Shown one piece after another: positions 44,872-55,067 of a DNA stretch of 64,000 nt. Origin of the DNA: Mycobacterium sp. ITM-2016-00317. Lineage in GTDB: Bacteria > Actinomycetota > Actinomycetes > Mycobacteriales > Mycobacteriaceae. The stretch's first letter is position 1. Each line of letters opens with the position of its first letter. The stretch is taken from NCBI RefSeq assembly GCF_002968295.1, contig NZ_CP134399.1, positions 682,001 to 746,000 of the forward strand. The letters are read 5' to 3'. The notes under the pieces are model-generated. The model was given only the letters and a program-made list of their open reading frames with translations, ran no database searches and had not been told where the DNA came from. Made by a program: the position numbers and the translations under genes.

Positions 44872-45414
44872 CTAGTCCGGGAAGTCCAGCGGTACGCCCA
44901 GCGTGGCGATGGTGGCCGCCAGACCGTCGTATTGCGCTGCGAGCAGGCAGAATTCGATCAGCTGCGGCTTCGTGAAGTGCTGCGAGAGCGCCTGCCACGT
45001 CTCGGGGGAGACGCCCCGGGTGACGACGAACTCGTCGGTCGCGGTGATCAGGGTCCGCTCCCGGTCGGACAGCCCCTCGGCGTCCGGCCCGGCGAAGATC
45101 CGGGCCTGGGTGTCGGCGTCGAGCCCGCGGCTGCGGGCCAGCCTGCGGTGCTGCTGCAACTCGTACTCGCTGCCGCGCAGGTGCCCGACCCGCAGGATCA
45201 CGATCTCGGCGTCGCGCCGGGACAGCTTGCCCGCATACAGCAGGTGACCCGACAGCGGCAGCCAGGTCAGGAACAGCAGCCGGTGCTGACCGAGCACGTT
45301 CATCAGGCTGAACCGGGGCCTGCGGATGCCGCGGGCGCCGAGCTTGGCGATCGCCCAGTTCAGCGGGCCGAGTTCCTTGAAGCCGCCGGGCTCGATCCGT
45401 CCGGATGTACTCAT
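44872..45414 (-). CDS. carboxymuconolactone decarboxylase/AhpD-family protein (Rv0464c-like)
   Basis: 180 residues of the AhpD-like helical fold. FLTWLPLSGHLLYAGKLSRRDAEIVILRVGHLRGSEYELQQHRRLA is the core, but the CxxC redox pair of AhpD is missing (GHLRGSEYE), so it is not a thiol peroxidase partner of the classic kind. Role unknown; in mycobacteria it is always coupled to ramB. Its ATG overlaps the ramB stop (4 bases). Confidence 0.82.
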   Translation of the reverse strand: MSTSGRIEPGGFKELGPLNWAIAKLGARGIRRPRFSLMNVLGQHRLLFLTWLPLSGHLLYAGKLSRRDAEIVILRVGHLRGSEYELQQHRRLARSRGLDADTQARIFAGPDAEGLSDRERTLITATDEFVVTRGVSPETWQALSQHFTKPQLIEFCLLAAQYDGLAATIATLGVPLDFPD

Positions 45415-46838
45415 GGCTGCCTCACCAGGTAGGGCGACACCGTCGAGCGGTGTTCGTCGATGTCGAGCGCGCGGCCGAGCGCGGGGAATGCGCGCTGCGG
45501 GCAGTTGTCCCGCTCGCACACCCGGCAGCCGGCGCCGATCGGGGTCGCTGGGACATTGGGGTCACCGGTAACCAAACCCTCCGAGTAGACCAGCCGGTGC
45601 GCGTGCCGCAGTTCGCAGCCGAGACCGATCGCGAACGTCTTACCCGGCTGACCATAGCGCGACGCGCGGCGCTCCACGGTCCTCGCCACCCACATGTAGG
45701 CGCGTCCGTCGGGCATCTCGGCGATCTGCACGGAGATCTTTCCGGGGTTGGCGAACGTCTCGTAGACGTTCCACAGCGGGCACGTGCCCCCGCTGGAGGA
45801 GAAGTGAAAACCGGTGGCGGACTGACGTTTGGACATGTTGCCGGCCCGGTCGACCCGGACGAACGAGAACGGGACGCCCCGCATCGACGGCCGTTGCAGG
45901 GTGGAGAGCCGGTGGCAGGTGGTCTCATAGCTGACCGCGTAGTAGGCCGAGAGCCGTTCTACGTCGTAGCGGAACTTCTCGGCCACCTGGTGGAACTGGC
46001 CGTAGGGCAGCACGGTGGCCGCGGCGAAGTAGTTCGCCAGCCCCATCCGCGCGAGCGTGCGCGACTCCCCGCTGGTGAATTTGCCTTCCTCGACCAGCTT
46101 GTCGATCAGCTCGCCGCACTCCAGATAGGCCAGTTCGGCGGCCATCCGGAACACCGCCTGACCCGGGGACAGCCGGTCGCCGACCTCGAGCCGGCGGGTC
46201 GCGGGGTCGTAGCGGTGCAGCACCCCCTCGCCGAGGTCGACCCGGCGGATGACGGTGACGCCGTGCACGAAGCGCAGCCGGTCGGTCAGATCGCCGGCGA
46301 GCTCGCCGCGGTGCACCCGCATGTCGGCGGTGAGTTCCTCGGCGGCGGTGTCGAGTTCGTGCAGATAGTTCTGCCGTTGGTAGAAGTAGTCGCGCACCTC
46401 TTCGTGCGGCATGGAGATCGAGCCCGTGCCGCTGGCGCTGCCGACGTTGAACCGGTCCTCGGTCGCCGCGGCGAGCTGGGTGGTGGTGAGTTGATAGCGG
46501 CGGTGCAGGTTCACCATCGCCCGGGCCAGCGACGGGTGCGTCCCGACCATGTCGGCGACCTCGGCGGGATCGACGGCGACGTCGAGGTCGCGGTCCATCA
46601 GGACCTCGCGCAGCTCGGCGATCAGCCGGGTGTCGTCCTGGGAGGCGAAGAACGTGGCGTCGACCCCGAACACCTCGGTGATGCGCAGCAGCACCGCCAC
46701 GGTCAGGGGCCGGACGTCGTGCTCGATCTGGTTCAGGTAGCTCGGCGAGATCTCCAGCATCTGCGCGAGCGCGGCCTGGCTGAACCCGCGTTCGCTGCGC
46801 AGTTGCCGGACCCGGGCGCCGACGAACGTTTTAGCCAC
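45411..46838 (-). CDS. ramB: transcriptional regulator RamB
   Basis: 475 residues. An XRE helix-turn-helix at the N-terminus (RQLRSERGFSQAALAQMLEISPSYLNQIEHDVRPL) is followed by an ImmA/IrrE-like segment (AAELAYLECGELIDKLVEEG) and a C-terminal short-chain acyl-sensing domain with clustered Cys/His (GTCPLWNVYETF, GAGCRVCERDNCPQRAFP). RamB controls acetate and glyoxylate genes, notably icl1 in mycobacteria, and represses itself. GTG 46838 is seven bases after TACGCT (46851-46846), so leaderless. Divergent from the thioesterase gene and 1.2 kb from icl1, its known target. Confidence 0.93.
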   Translation of the reverse strand: MAKTFVGARVRQLRSERGFSQAALAQMLEISPSYLNQIEHDVRPLTVAVLLRITEVFGVDATFFASQDDTRLIAELREVLMDRDLDVAVDPAEVADMVGTHPSLARAMVNLHRRYQLTTTQLAAATEDRFNVGSASGTGSISMPHEEVRDYFYQRQNYLHELDTAAEELTADMRVHRGELAGDLTDRLRFVHGVTVIRRVDLGEGVLHRYDPATRRLEVGDRLSPGQAVFRMAAELAYLECGELIDKLVEEGKFTSGESRTLARMGLANYFAAATVLPYGQFHQVAEKFRYDVERLSAYYAVSYETTCHRLSTLQRPSMRGVPFSFVRVDRAGNMSKRQSATGFHFSSSGGTCPLWNVYETFANPGKISVQIAEMPDGRAYMWVARTVERRASRYGQPGKTFAIGLGCELRHAHRLVYSEGLVTGDPNVPATPIGAGCRVCERDNCPQRAFPALGRALDIDEHRSTVSPYLVRQP

Positions 46839-46879
46839 GGTGGTCAGCGTACCGAGGGACTAACACCGCTGCGAAGGAG

Positions 46880-46888
46880 AAATTTGCA
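46880..46888. promoter_or_regulatory. candidate RamB box in the ramB promoter region
   Basis: AAATTTGCA at 46880-46888 lies between the divergent ramB and thioesterase starts, 42 bases upstream of the ramB GTG. The RamB motif known from actinobacteria is centred on TTTGCAA. The site is consistent with autoregulation and joint control of the thioesterase. Confidence 0.5.
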
Positions 46889-46927
46889 GCCTTGGCAGCC
46901 GGGCGGCGTGTGGCAGTATCGAAAATC

Positions 46928-47746
46928 GTGAGTACCAGCCGGGGGACGGCGGGCCTGGCCAAGGTGTTGATGCCCGTCCCCGATCCGCATCCGGACGTGT
47001 TCGACGTCCAGTGGCCGCTGCGCGTCGCCGACGTGGACCGGGAGGGCCGGCTCAAATTCGACGCGGCCACCCGGCACATCCAGGACATCGGCACCGATCA
47101 GCTGCGCGAGATGGGCTTCGAGGAGACGCATCCGCTGTGGATCGTGCGCCGCACGATGATCGACATGATCGAGCCGATCGTGTTCAAGGACATGCTGCGA
47201 CTGCGGCGCTGGTGTTCGGGCACGTCGAACCGGTGGTGCGAGATGCGGGTGCGGATCGACGGGAAGCGCAGCGGCGGCCTCGTCGAATCGGAGGCGTTCT
47301 GGATCAACATCAACCGGGAGACCCAGGGGCCCGCGCGCATCTCCGACGACTTCATCGAGGGACTGCGGCGCACCACCGGCGAGAATCGTCTGCGCTGGAA
47401 GCCCTACCTCAAAGGGGAGGGCCGCGAGAATGCGGTCGCCGTGCACAAGTACCCCGTGCGGGTCAGCGACATCGACATCTTCGACCACATGAACAACTCG
47501 GTGTACTGGAGCGTCGTGGAGGACTACCTGTCCGCGCACCCCGAGCTGATGAAAGCGCCGCTGCGGGTGACGATCGAACACGATCTCCCAGTGGCTCTCG
47601 GCGACAAGCTGGAGATCCTCCGGCATGAGTATCCGGCGGGTTCCACCGACCGGTTCGGCGAAGAACTGACCGATCGCACTGTTACAACGCTCACATACGC
47701 CGTCGGCGACGAGACCAAAGCCGTCGCGGCGATCTTCCCGCTGTGA
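46928..47746 (+). CDS. acyl-ACP thioesterase (Rv0466-like)
   Basis: 272 residues with two hot-dog domains. The first: VFDVQWPLRVADVDREGRLKF, then HIQDIGTDQLREMGFEETHPLWIVRRTMIDM. The second: HKYPVRVSDIDIFDHMNNSVYWSVVEDYL, with the catalytic Asn/His-type residues DxNxH-like in FDHMNNSVYW. Family members release fatty acids from acyl carrier protein. GTG 46928 is the start. Divergent from ramB. Confidence 0.85.
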   Translation: MSTSRGTAGLAKVLMPVPDPHPDVFDVQWPLRVADVDREGRLKFDAATRHIQDIGTDQLREMGFEETHPLWIVRRTMIDMIEPIVFKDMLRLRRWCSGTSNRWCEMRVRIDGKRSGGLVESEAFWININRETQGPARISDDFIEGLRRTTGENRLRWKPYLKGEGRENAVAVHKYPVRVSDIDIFDHMNNSVYWSVVEDYLSAHPELMKAPLRVTIEHDLPVALGDKLEILRHEYPAGSTDRFGEELTDRTVTTLTYAVGDETKAVAAIFPL

Positions 47747-48032
47747 TTCGCCCTGCCAAACAGTACGGGCGTACTGACCTGCGGCTATTCGCTACCGACC
47801 AGTAGCTTCTGAACCGGTTCAGCTAGGGCGCACTTAGCAAGGTTCGCAAAAAGTCTGAATCCCTTGGCGGAAATTGGCACGCGAAACCGGTGGAACTGCG
47901 GTAACGAGTTGAGGCATCCTCGAATTAGCAAGCCAGCGAAACCGCTGGAGTGTTAACAACGCTGACGGTCCCGGGGCTCCCCGGAGTCGCCGGCGATGTG
48001 CACCAACTTTGCAACAACGAAGGAGCAGCCCA
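47747..48032 (+). promoter_or_regulatory. icl1 upstream region with dyads and RamB-like sites
   Basis: 286 bases without a gene. A hairpin CAGTAC-GGGC-GTACTG at 47761-47776 could end the thioesterase message. A perfect 14-base palindrome CTGAACCGGTTCAG lies at 47809-47822. Two RamB-like cores follow: GGTTCGCAAA at 47841-47850 and ACTTTGCAAC at 48006-48015, the latter 17 bases before the icl1 ATG. AAGGAG at 48020-48025 is the ribosome-binding site. The long leader suggests several inputs to icl1. Confidence 0.55.
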
Positions 48033-49319
48033 ATGTCGACCGTTGGCACGCCGAAGTCGCCCGAGCAGATCCAGCACGACTGGGACAACAACCCGCGCTG
48101 GAAGGGTGTCACCCGTACCTACACCCCGGCCGATGTCGTCGCCCTGCAGGGCCACGTCGTCGAGGAGCACACCCTGGCCCGCCGCGGCGCCGAGGTGCTG
48201 TGGGCCCAGCTGCACGACATGGACTTCGTCAACTCGCTCGGTGCGCTGACCGGCAACATGGCCGTCCAGCAGGTCCGCGCCGGCCTCAAGGCCATCTACC
48301 TGTCGGGTTGGCAGGTCGCCGGTGACGCGAACCTGTCCGGCCACACCTACCCGGATCAGAGCCTGTACCCGGCCAACTCGGTCCCGCAGGTCATCCGTCG
48401 CATCAACAACGCGCTGCTGCGCGCCGACGAGATCGCCAAGGTCGAGGGTGACACCTCGGTGGAGAACTGGCTGGCCCCGATCGTCGCCGACGGTGAGGCC
48501 GGTTTCGGTGGCGCGCTCAACGTCTACGAGCTGCAGAAGGCGATGATCGCCGCCGGTGTCGCAGGCTCGCACTGGGAGGACCAGCTGGCCTCGGAGAAGA
48601 AGTGCGGCCACCTCGGTGGCAAGGTGCTGATCCCGACCCAGCAGCACATCCGCACCCTGACCTCGGCCCGTCTGGCCGCTGACGTCGCCGGCGTGCCGAC
48701 CGTCGTCATCGCCCGTACCGACGCCGAGGCCGCGACGCTGATCACCTCCGACGTCGACGAGCGTGATCAGCCGTTCATCACCGGCGAGCGCACCGCCGAG
48801 GGCTTCTACCGGGTGAAGAACGGCCTCGAGCCCTGCATCGCCCGCGCCAAGGCCTACGCGCCGTACTCCGACCTCATCTGGATGGAGACCGGCACCCCGG
48901 ACCTGGAGCTGGCCAAGAAGTTCGCCGAGGGCGTCAAGAGCGAGTTCCCGGACCAGATGCTGGCCTACAACTGCTCGCCGTCGTTCAACTGGCGCAAGCA
49001 CCTGGACGACGCGACGATCGCGAAGTTCCAGAAGGAGCTCGGCGCGATGGGCTTCAAGTTCCAGTTCATCACGCTGGCCGGCTTCCACGCGCTCAACTAC
49101 TCGATGTTCGATCTGGCCCACGGCTACGCCCGCAACCAGATGACCGCCTACGTCGAGCTGCAGGAGCGCGAGTTCGCCGCCGAGGAGCGCGGCTACACCG
49201 CGACGAAGCACCAGCGCGAGGTCGGCGCCGGCTACTTCGACCGGATCGCCACCACCGTGGACCCGACCTCGTCGACCACCGCGCTCGCGGGCTCGACCGA
49301 AGAGGGTCAGTTCCACTAG
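48033..49319 (+). CDS. icl1: isocitrate lyase Icl1
   Basis: 428 residues, the short prokaryotic isocitrate lyase that splits isocitrate to glyoxylate and succinate and, in mycobacteria, also works as methylisocitrate lyase. Catalytic loop KKCGH with Cys191, substrate segment [30 protein letters not shown], and YNCSPSFNW are all present. The length equals the M. tuberculosis enzyme. It is essential for growth on acetate and fatty acids, regulated by RamB (gene 1.2 kb upstream), and followed by fadB2. Confidence 0.98.
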   Translation: MSTVGTPKSPEQIQHDWDNNPRWKGVTRTYTPADVVALQGHVVEEHTLARRGAEVLWAQLHDMDFVNSLGALTGNMAVQQVRAGLKAIYLSGWQVAGDANLSGHTYPDQSLYPANSVPQVIRRINNALLRADEIAKVEGDTSVENWLAPIVADGEAGFGGALNVYELQKAMIAAGVAGSHWEDQLASEKKCGHLGGKVLIPTQQHIRTLTSARLAADVAGVPTVVIARTDAEAATLITSDVDERDQPFITGERTAEGFYRVKNGLEPCIARAKAYAPYSDLIWMETGTPDLELAKKFAEGVKSEFPDQMLAYNCSPSFNWRKHLDDATIAKFQKELGAMGFKFQFITLAGFHALNYSMFDLAHGYARNQMTAYVELQEREFAAEERGYTATKHQREVGAGYFDRIATTVDPTSSTTALAGSTEEGQFH

Positions 49320-49333
49320 AGGCCCCCGGCCTC

Positions 49334-49391
49334 ACGAGCGTGCGTGTCCGCGGGCGACACGCCGTGCGGGACATTGACGACGCGCACGCTC
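49334..49391. repeat. 58-base intergenic palindrome downstream of icl1
   Basis: ACGAGCGTGCG (49334-49344) pairs perfectly with CGCACGCTCGT (49381-49391); inside the left half a second small stem GTGTC (49344-49348)/GACAC (49356-49360) occurs. Sequences of this type (GAGCGTGCGTGT with CGCACGCTC) are, from memory, widespread between mycobacterial genes. Distinct from the other two palindromes in the window. Confidence 0.6.
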
Positions 49392-49405
49392 GTCCAGCTT
49401 GACAG

Positions 49406-49438
49406 CGCAGACCCCGCCCAGAGATCTTGGGCGGGGTC
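49406..49438 (+). terminator. strong hairpin after icl1
   Basis: Perfect 13-base-pair stem CAGACCCCGCCCA (49406-49418) with TGGGCGGGGTCTG (49426-49438) and a seven-base loop. No T tract follows, which is common for mycobacterial terminators. It is followed by two copies of CTGTCGCATGGAACCA, a small duplication. Confidence 0.65.
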
Positions 49439-49509
49439 TGTCGCATGGAACCATCTGTCGCATGGAACCAGGTGAGAACTTGGCCCGCACGCGAGGAGGA
49501 GAAGAAGTC

Positions 49510-50364
49510 TTGAGCATTGAACGGGTAGGTGTCGTCGGCGCCGGGCAGATGGGCTCGGGGATCGCCGAGGTGTCGGCCAAGGCGGGTGCCGACGTCGTGG
49601 TCTACGAACCGAGCGACGCGCTCGTCAACGCCGGACGTGACCGTGTGGTCGCGTCGCTGGAGCGGGCCAAGGCCAAGGGCAAACTGGCCGCCGACGACTT
49701 CGAGGTGACGCTGGCACGCCTGCGGTTCACCACCGACCTGTCCGATCTCGCCGACCGCCAGCTCGTGATCGAGGCAATCATCGAGGACGAGGCCGTCAAG
49801 GCCAAGGTCTTCGCCCAGCTCGACGAGGTCGTCACCGACCCCGACGCCGTGCTCGCGTCGAACACGTCGAGCATCCCGATCATGAAGATCGCCGCGGCCA
49901 CCAAGAACCCGAGCCGGGTGCTCGGCCTGCACTTCTTCAACCCGGTGCCGGTGCTGCCGCTCGTCGAGCTGGTCAACACGCTGGTCACCTCCGACGAGGC
50001 GCTGGCGCGGGTGGAGCAGTTCGCGAGCCAGGTGCTGGGCAAGAAGGTCGTCCGCTGCGGCGACCGGTCCGGGTTCGTCGTCAACGCACTGCTGGTGCCC
50101 TACCTGCTGTCGGCGATCCGGATGGCCGACGCCGGCGTAGCCACCGTCGAGGACATCGACACCGCGATCGTCGCCGGCCTGTCGCACCCGATGGGACCGC
50201 TGCGGCTGTCCGACCTGATCGGGCTCGACACCATGAAGCTGATCGCCGATTCGATGTACGACGAGTACAAGGACCCGAACTTCGCCCCGCCGCCGTTGCT
50301 GCAGCGCATGGTGGAGGCCGGGCAACTGGGCAAGAAGTCGGGCAAGGGCTTCTACACCTATTGA
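49510..50364 (+). CDS. fadB2: 3-hydroxybutyryl-CoA dehydrogenase FadB2
   Basis: 284 residues. NAD loop VGVVGAGQMGSGIAEVSAKAG at the N-terminus, catalytic segments EAIIEDEAVKAKVF, SNTSSIPIMKIA and the His in GLHFFNPVPVLPLVELV, then GFVVNALLVPYLLSAIRM and HPMGPLRLSDLIGLD. It interconverts acetoacetyl-CoA and 3-hydroxybutyryl-CoA in fatty-acid metabolism. The start is TTG 49510, after GAGGAGGAGAAG; the upstream in-frame ATG at 49465 would add residues not seen in the family. Follows icl1 as in other mycobacteria. Confidence 0.92.
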   Translation: MSIERVGVVGAGQMGSGIAEVSAKAGADVVVYEPSDALVNAGRDRVVASLERAKAKGKLAADDFEVTLARLRFTTDLSDLADRQLVIEAIIEDEAVKAKVFAQLDEVVTDPDAVLASNTSSIPIMKIAAATKNPSRVLGLHFFNPVPVLPLVELVNTLVTSDEALARVEQFASQVLGKKVVRCGDRSGFVVNALLVPYLLSAIRMADAGVATVEDIDTAIVAGLSHPMGPLRLSDLIGLDTMKLIADSMYDEYKDPNFAPPPLLQRMVEAGQLGKKSGKGFYTY

Positions 50365-51408
<1,044 letters not shown>

Positions 51409-51445
51409 GGTCCCGCCGGGTAGTTCGATGTCAGGCCGTGGTCCG

Positions 51446-52312
51446 TCAGGCGCTGGCGAGCCGTTTCTTCTCGGCCTCGACATCGAAATCCGGTGGCGGC
51501 CATGACATGTTGAGCCGCTTGAGGGACTCGATGAGCAGTTCGGTGACGGCCAGTCGGCTGTACCACTTCCGGTTGCACGGCACGATGTGCCAGGGCGCCC
51601 GGTCGGTCGAGGTCCGGTCCAGCATCGTCTGGTAAGCCTCTTGGTAGGCAGGCCATTTCAGCCGCTCGTCGATGTCGGCCGGGTTGTACTTCCAGTACTT
51701 GTCGGGCCGGTCGAGCCGTTCGGCGAGCCGTTTCTTCTGTTCGTCGAGCGAGACGAACATCGCGACCTTGATCAGAGACGTTCCGCTGTCGATGAGTTCC
51801 CGCTCGAACGCGTTGATCTCGTCGTAGCGCGGCTCCCACACGTCCTGCGGGACGAGGTTGTGCACCCGCACGATCAGCACGTCCTCGTAGTGCGACCGGT
51901 CGAACACCCCGACATGGCCGGGTGTCGGTAGGGCCTTGCGGATCCGCCACAGGTAGTGGTGCTTGAGCTCCTCGGGGGTCGGCTTACCAAAGCTGCGGTA
52001 CTGGATGCCCTGCGGGTTACCGGCTCCCACAACATGTTTGACGATCCCGCCTTTGCCTGCGGTGTCCATGCCCTGCAGCACCAGCAGCACCGAGCGGGTG
52101 TCGCCGGAACGGCTGTTGGCGTAGAGCTTCTCCTGCAGCTGCGCGAAGCGCTTGTTGCGCTCGGCCTGCAGCGTCGGTGCGTCGGATTTGCTGCCGCGGA
52201 AACCCGGTGTGGCGTCGGCGTCGATGTCGGCCACCTTCTGGCCCGGCCGGAACGCCAACTGGTGATGGGGTTCGTGGCTCCACAGCGTCGGGAGGTCGTC
52301 CGGCTCGGTCAT
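51446..52312 (-). CDS. ppk2: polyphosphate kinase 2
   Basis: 288 residues. Walker A LLVLQGMDTAGKGGIVKHVV, Walker B GVFDRSHYEDVLIVRV and the lid region LAERLDRPDKYWKYNPADIDERLKW define a single-domain PPK2, which uses polyphosphate to phosphorylate nucleotides (direction and nucleotide choice differ between classes). The ATG at 52312 is 5 bases beyond the stop of the TetR gene; a TTG at 52324 would overlap it. Same operon as the TetR regulator. Confidence 0.88.
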   Translation of the reverse strand: MTEPDDLPTLWSHEPHHQLAFRPGQKVADIDADATPGFRGSKSDAPTLQAERNKRFAQLQEKLYANSRSGDTRSVLLVLQGMDTAGKGGIVKHVVGAGNPQGIQYRSFGKPTPEELKHHYLWRIRKALPTPGHVGVFDRSHYEDVLIVRVHNLVPQDVWEPRYDEINAFERELIDSGTSLIKVAMFVSLDEQKKRLAERLDRPDKYWKYNPADIDERLKWPAYQEAYQTMLDRTSTDRAPWHIVPCNRKWYSRLAVTELLIESLKRLNMSWPPPDFDVEAEKKRLASA

Positions 52313-52316
52313 CCCT

Positions 52317-53021
52317 CTAGTCAAGCAGCTGGGACGGCAGTTCCGGCGACGGATGCGGACTCTGCCGGAACCTCTCCAGTGATCCGTTCACCTCGACGAT
52401 GCCGCGCAGCGCGCTCCACGACAGCATGGTCAGGTAGTCGATGAGCTCCTCGGCGGTCATCCGCGGGTGCGACATCCACGAGTGCGTGGCCAGCTGGACC
52501 CCGCCGACGATGTGATAGGCCCAGGGCTCGGCGCCGCCGGTGTCCATGCCCTCGGTCGCCATCCGCCTGCGCAGCATCACCGCGAGCATCCGCGCGATGA
52601 TCGCCTCGGAGTCGGCGACGGCCTTGCTCTTGCTGGCCGAGTTGTTGGCCATCACGAACCGGTAGGGCTCGGGCTCGTTGGCGACGGTCTCGACGTAGAC
52701 CTTGATGATCTCGCGGGTCAGGTCGTAGCCGTCGAGGTTCGACGACAGCGCGGCGGCCATGTTGGGGATGAGCGTGGTCTGCGCGAAGCGCATCATCACC
52801 GCGGTGGTGAGATCGTTCTTGTCCACGAAGTAGCGGTAGAGCACGGTCTTGGAGACGCCGATCTCGGCGGCGATCTCGTCCATGCTGACATTGCTGCCGA
52901 GTCGGCGGATGGCCTCCAGCGTGCCGTCGACAAGCTCGTTCCGGCGCTCCACCTTGTGTTGGTGCCAGCGTCGTTTTCGTCCGTCGGTTTTGACCGCCAC
53001 CGGCGGGGAGTGTTGTGCCAC
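52317..53021 (-). CDS. TetR-family regulator
   Basis: 234 residues. A basic N-terminus KTDGRKRRWHQHKVERRNELVDG precedes the TetR helix-turn-helix LGSNVSMDEIAAEIGVSKTVLYRYFVDKNDLTTAV; the C-terminal domain carries FVMANNSASKSKAVADSEAI. It occupies the position of Rv0472c. GTG 53021 begins VAQHSPPVAVKTDG. Divergent from the DUF445 gene with 84 bases between, so it may regulate both sides. Ligand unknown. Confidence 0.85.
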   Translation of the reverse strand: MAQHSPPVAVKTDGRKRRWHQHKVERRNELVDGTLEAIRRLGSNVSMDEIAAEIGVSKTVLYRYFVDKNDLTTAVMMRFAQTTLIPNMAAALSSNLDGYDLTREIIKVYVETVANEPEPYRFVMANNSASKSKAVADSEAIIARMLAVMLRRRMATEGMDTGGAEPWAYHIVGGVQLATHSWMSHPRMTAEELIDYLTMLSWSALRGIVEVNGSLERFRQSPHPSPELPSQLLD

Positions 53022-53105
53022 GTTCGCGGTGATCCGTTCCTCAAGTCCGAATCGATGATACGGCGGCCGGGCGGCGCCGGTTGCCCGCGCAGGGATGATG
53101 GTGGA

Positions 53106-54449
53106 GTGGCTCACCGCGTAGACGTCCCCGACACCCGGCACACCGGCCCGCGCCCGGGCTTTGCCGAGGCGCTCGCCGGCGCCGAATCGGCCGCTGACGT
53201 CGAGCGCAGGCGCTCGCTGCGCCGCATGAAGCTGGTGGCGCTGAGCTTCCTGCTCGGCGCCAGCGTGGTGTTCCTGCTGTGCACCTGGGCGCAGTCGCGC
53301 GGCGCCGAATCCGGGGGCGCGGCCCCGTGGATCGGCTACGTGCGGGCGGCGGCCGAGGCCGGCATGGTCGGCGCGCTCGCCGACTGGTTCGCGGTGACCG
53401 CGCTGTTCAAGCATCCGCTGGGCATCCCGATCCCGCACACCGCGATCATCAAGCGCAAGAAGGACCAGCTCGGTGAGGGGCTGAGCGCCTTCGTGCGGGA
53501 GAACTTCCTGTCCGCGGCCAACGTCGAGACCAAGCTGCGCGACGCCGACGTCGCGGGTCGGGTCGGCAAGTGGCTGTGCGAGCGCGACCACGCCGAGCGG
53601 GTGGCCGCCGAGACGGCGACGGTGGCGCGGGTGCTCGTCGAGATGCTGCGCGACGAGGATGTCCAGCAGGTGCTGGACCGGATGATCGTCAAGCGCATCG
53701 CCGAACCGCAGTGGGGGCCGCCGATCGGCCGGGTGCTCTCGACCCTGCTGGCCGAAGGCCGGCAGGAGGCGCTGCTGCAGCTGCTGGCCGACCGCGCGTT
53801 CCAGTGGACGCTGAACGCCGACGAAGTGATCGAACGTGTCGTGGAACGTGATTCGCCGACGTGGTCGCCGCGCTGGGTGGACCACCTCGTCGGCGAGCGC
53901 ATCCATCGCGAGCTGATGGATTTCACCGACAAGGTGCGCCGCGATCCCGACCACGAGCTGCGCCGGTCGGCGACCCGGTTCCTGTTCGAGTTCGCCGACG
54001 ACCTGCAGAACGACGCGTCGACGATCCAGAAGGCCGAGAACGTCAAAGAGCAGATCATGGCTCGCGACGAGGTCACCAGAGCCGCCGAGACCGCGTGGAA
54101 CGCCGCCAAGCGGATCATCCTCGAATCGGTGGACGACCCGTCGTCGTCGCTGCGCACCCGCATCGCCGAGACGGTGATGCGCCTCGGGGAATCGCTGCGC
54201 GACGACCCCGAACTGCGGGAGAAGGTCGACAACTGGATCGTGCGCGGGGCCCAGCACCTGGTCGGCGAGTACGGGGTGGAGATCACCACGATCATCACCG
54301 ACACCATCGAGCGCTGGGACGCCGACGAGGCGAGCCGGCGCATCGAACTGCACGTGGGCCGGGACCTGCAATTCATCCGGATCAACGGCACCGTGGTGGG
54401 GGCGCTGGCCGGCCTGGTCATCTACTCGATAGCTCAGCTACTCTTCTGA
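53106..54449 (+). CDS. DUF445 membrane protein
   Basis: 447 residues. One N-terminal transmembrane helix (LVALSFLLGASVVFLLCTWA) and one at the extreme C-terminus (GTVVGALAGLVIYSIAQLL) bracket a long helical domain with YVRAAAEAGMVGALADWFAVTALFKHPLGIPIPHTAIIKRKKDQLGEGL, the DUF445 signature. Both ends in the membrane with a helical middle recall scaffold proteins. Function unknown. GTG 53106. TetR gene lies divergently upstream. Confidence 0.82.
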   Translation: MAHRVDVPDTRHTGPRPGFAEALAGAESAADVERRRSLRRMKLVALSFLLGASVVFLLCTWAQSRGAESGGAAPWIGYVRAAAEAGMVGALADWFAVTALFKHPLGIPIPHTAIIKRKKDQLGEGLSAFVRENFLSAANVETKLRDADVAGRVGKWLCERDHAERVAAETATVARVLVEMLRDEDVQQVLDRMIVKRIAEPQWGPPIGRVLSTLLAEGRQEALLQLLADRAFQWTLNADEVIERVVERDSPTWSPRWVDHLVGERIHRELMDFTDKVRRDPDHELRRSATRFLFEFADDLQNDASTIQKAENVKEQIMARDEVTRAAETAWNAAKRIILESVDDPSSSLRTRIAETVMRLGESLRDDPELREKVDNWIVRGAQHLVGEYGVEITTIITDTIERWDADEASRRIELHVGRDLQFIRINGTVVGALAGLVIYSIAQLLF

Positions 54450-54539
54450 CCTGCGCTAGCTAGTGCTTGCAAAAGTTAGCACTCCGTCGTACCGTGGAGA
54501 ATGTCGGTAGCAGGAACCCATCGCACGAGGGGGCCCGTC

Positions 54540-55067
54540 ATGGCGGAAGACGAGAATCTCGCCGCTGTCGTGTCCAACGCCGCGCAGGACATCGGGTCGT
54601 TCATCCGGGCGCAGCGCGAAGCCGCGCAGGTGTCGGTGCGGCAGCTGGCCGAGAAGGCGGGTGTCTCGAACCCGTATCTCAGCCAGATCGAACGGGGCCT
54701 GCGAAAACCGTCCGCAGACGTGCTGAACCAGATCGCCAAAGCGCTGCGGGTGTCGGCCGAGGTGCTCTACATCAGAGCCGGAATTCTCGAGCCGAGCGAC
54801 ACGAACGAGGTGCGCGACGCCATCGTCACCGACACGGCGATCAACGAGCGGCAGAAGCAGGTGCTGCTCGACATCTACACCTCGTTCTGTCAGCAGAACG
54901 AGGCGACCCTCGCCGAAGCGCTCGCAGCGGAAGCGCGAGGGGACAGTGTCAGCGACGCAGACGAGGAGCCCACCACTGAACAAGACAAGCGCCCTCCGGA
55001 ACTCCCCGAAACTCCGCAATCAATCACTGAACTGAATCTTGAAACGGAAGGACACAACCATGGCTGA
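54540..55067 (+). CDS. XRE-family regulator (Rv0474-like)
   Basis: 175 residues with an N-terminal XRE helix-turn-helix [49 protein letters not shown]. The C-terminal tail is acidic and low-complexity. ATG 54540 matches the M. tuberculosis start; 54501 would add 13 residues. Its stop overlaps the hbhA ATG by 8 bases, so both are translated from one message and it may regulate hbhA and itself. Confidence 0.85.
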   Translation: MAEDENLAAVVSNAAQDIGSFIRAQREAAQVSVRQLAEKAGVSNPYLSQIERGLRKPSADVLNQIAKALRVSAEVLYIRAGILEPSDTNEVRDAIVTDTAINERQKQVLLDIYTSFCQQNEATLAEALAAEARGDSVSDADEEPTTEQDKRPPELPETPQSITELNLETEGHNHG

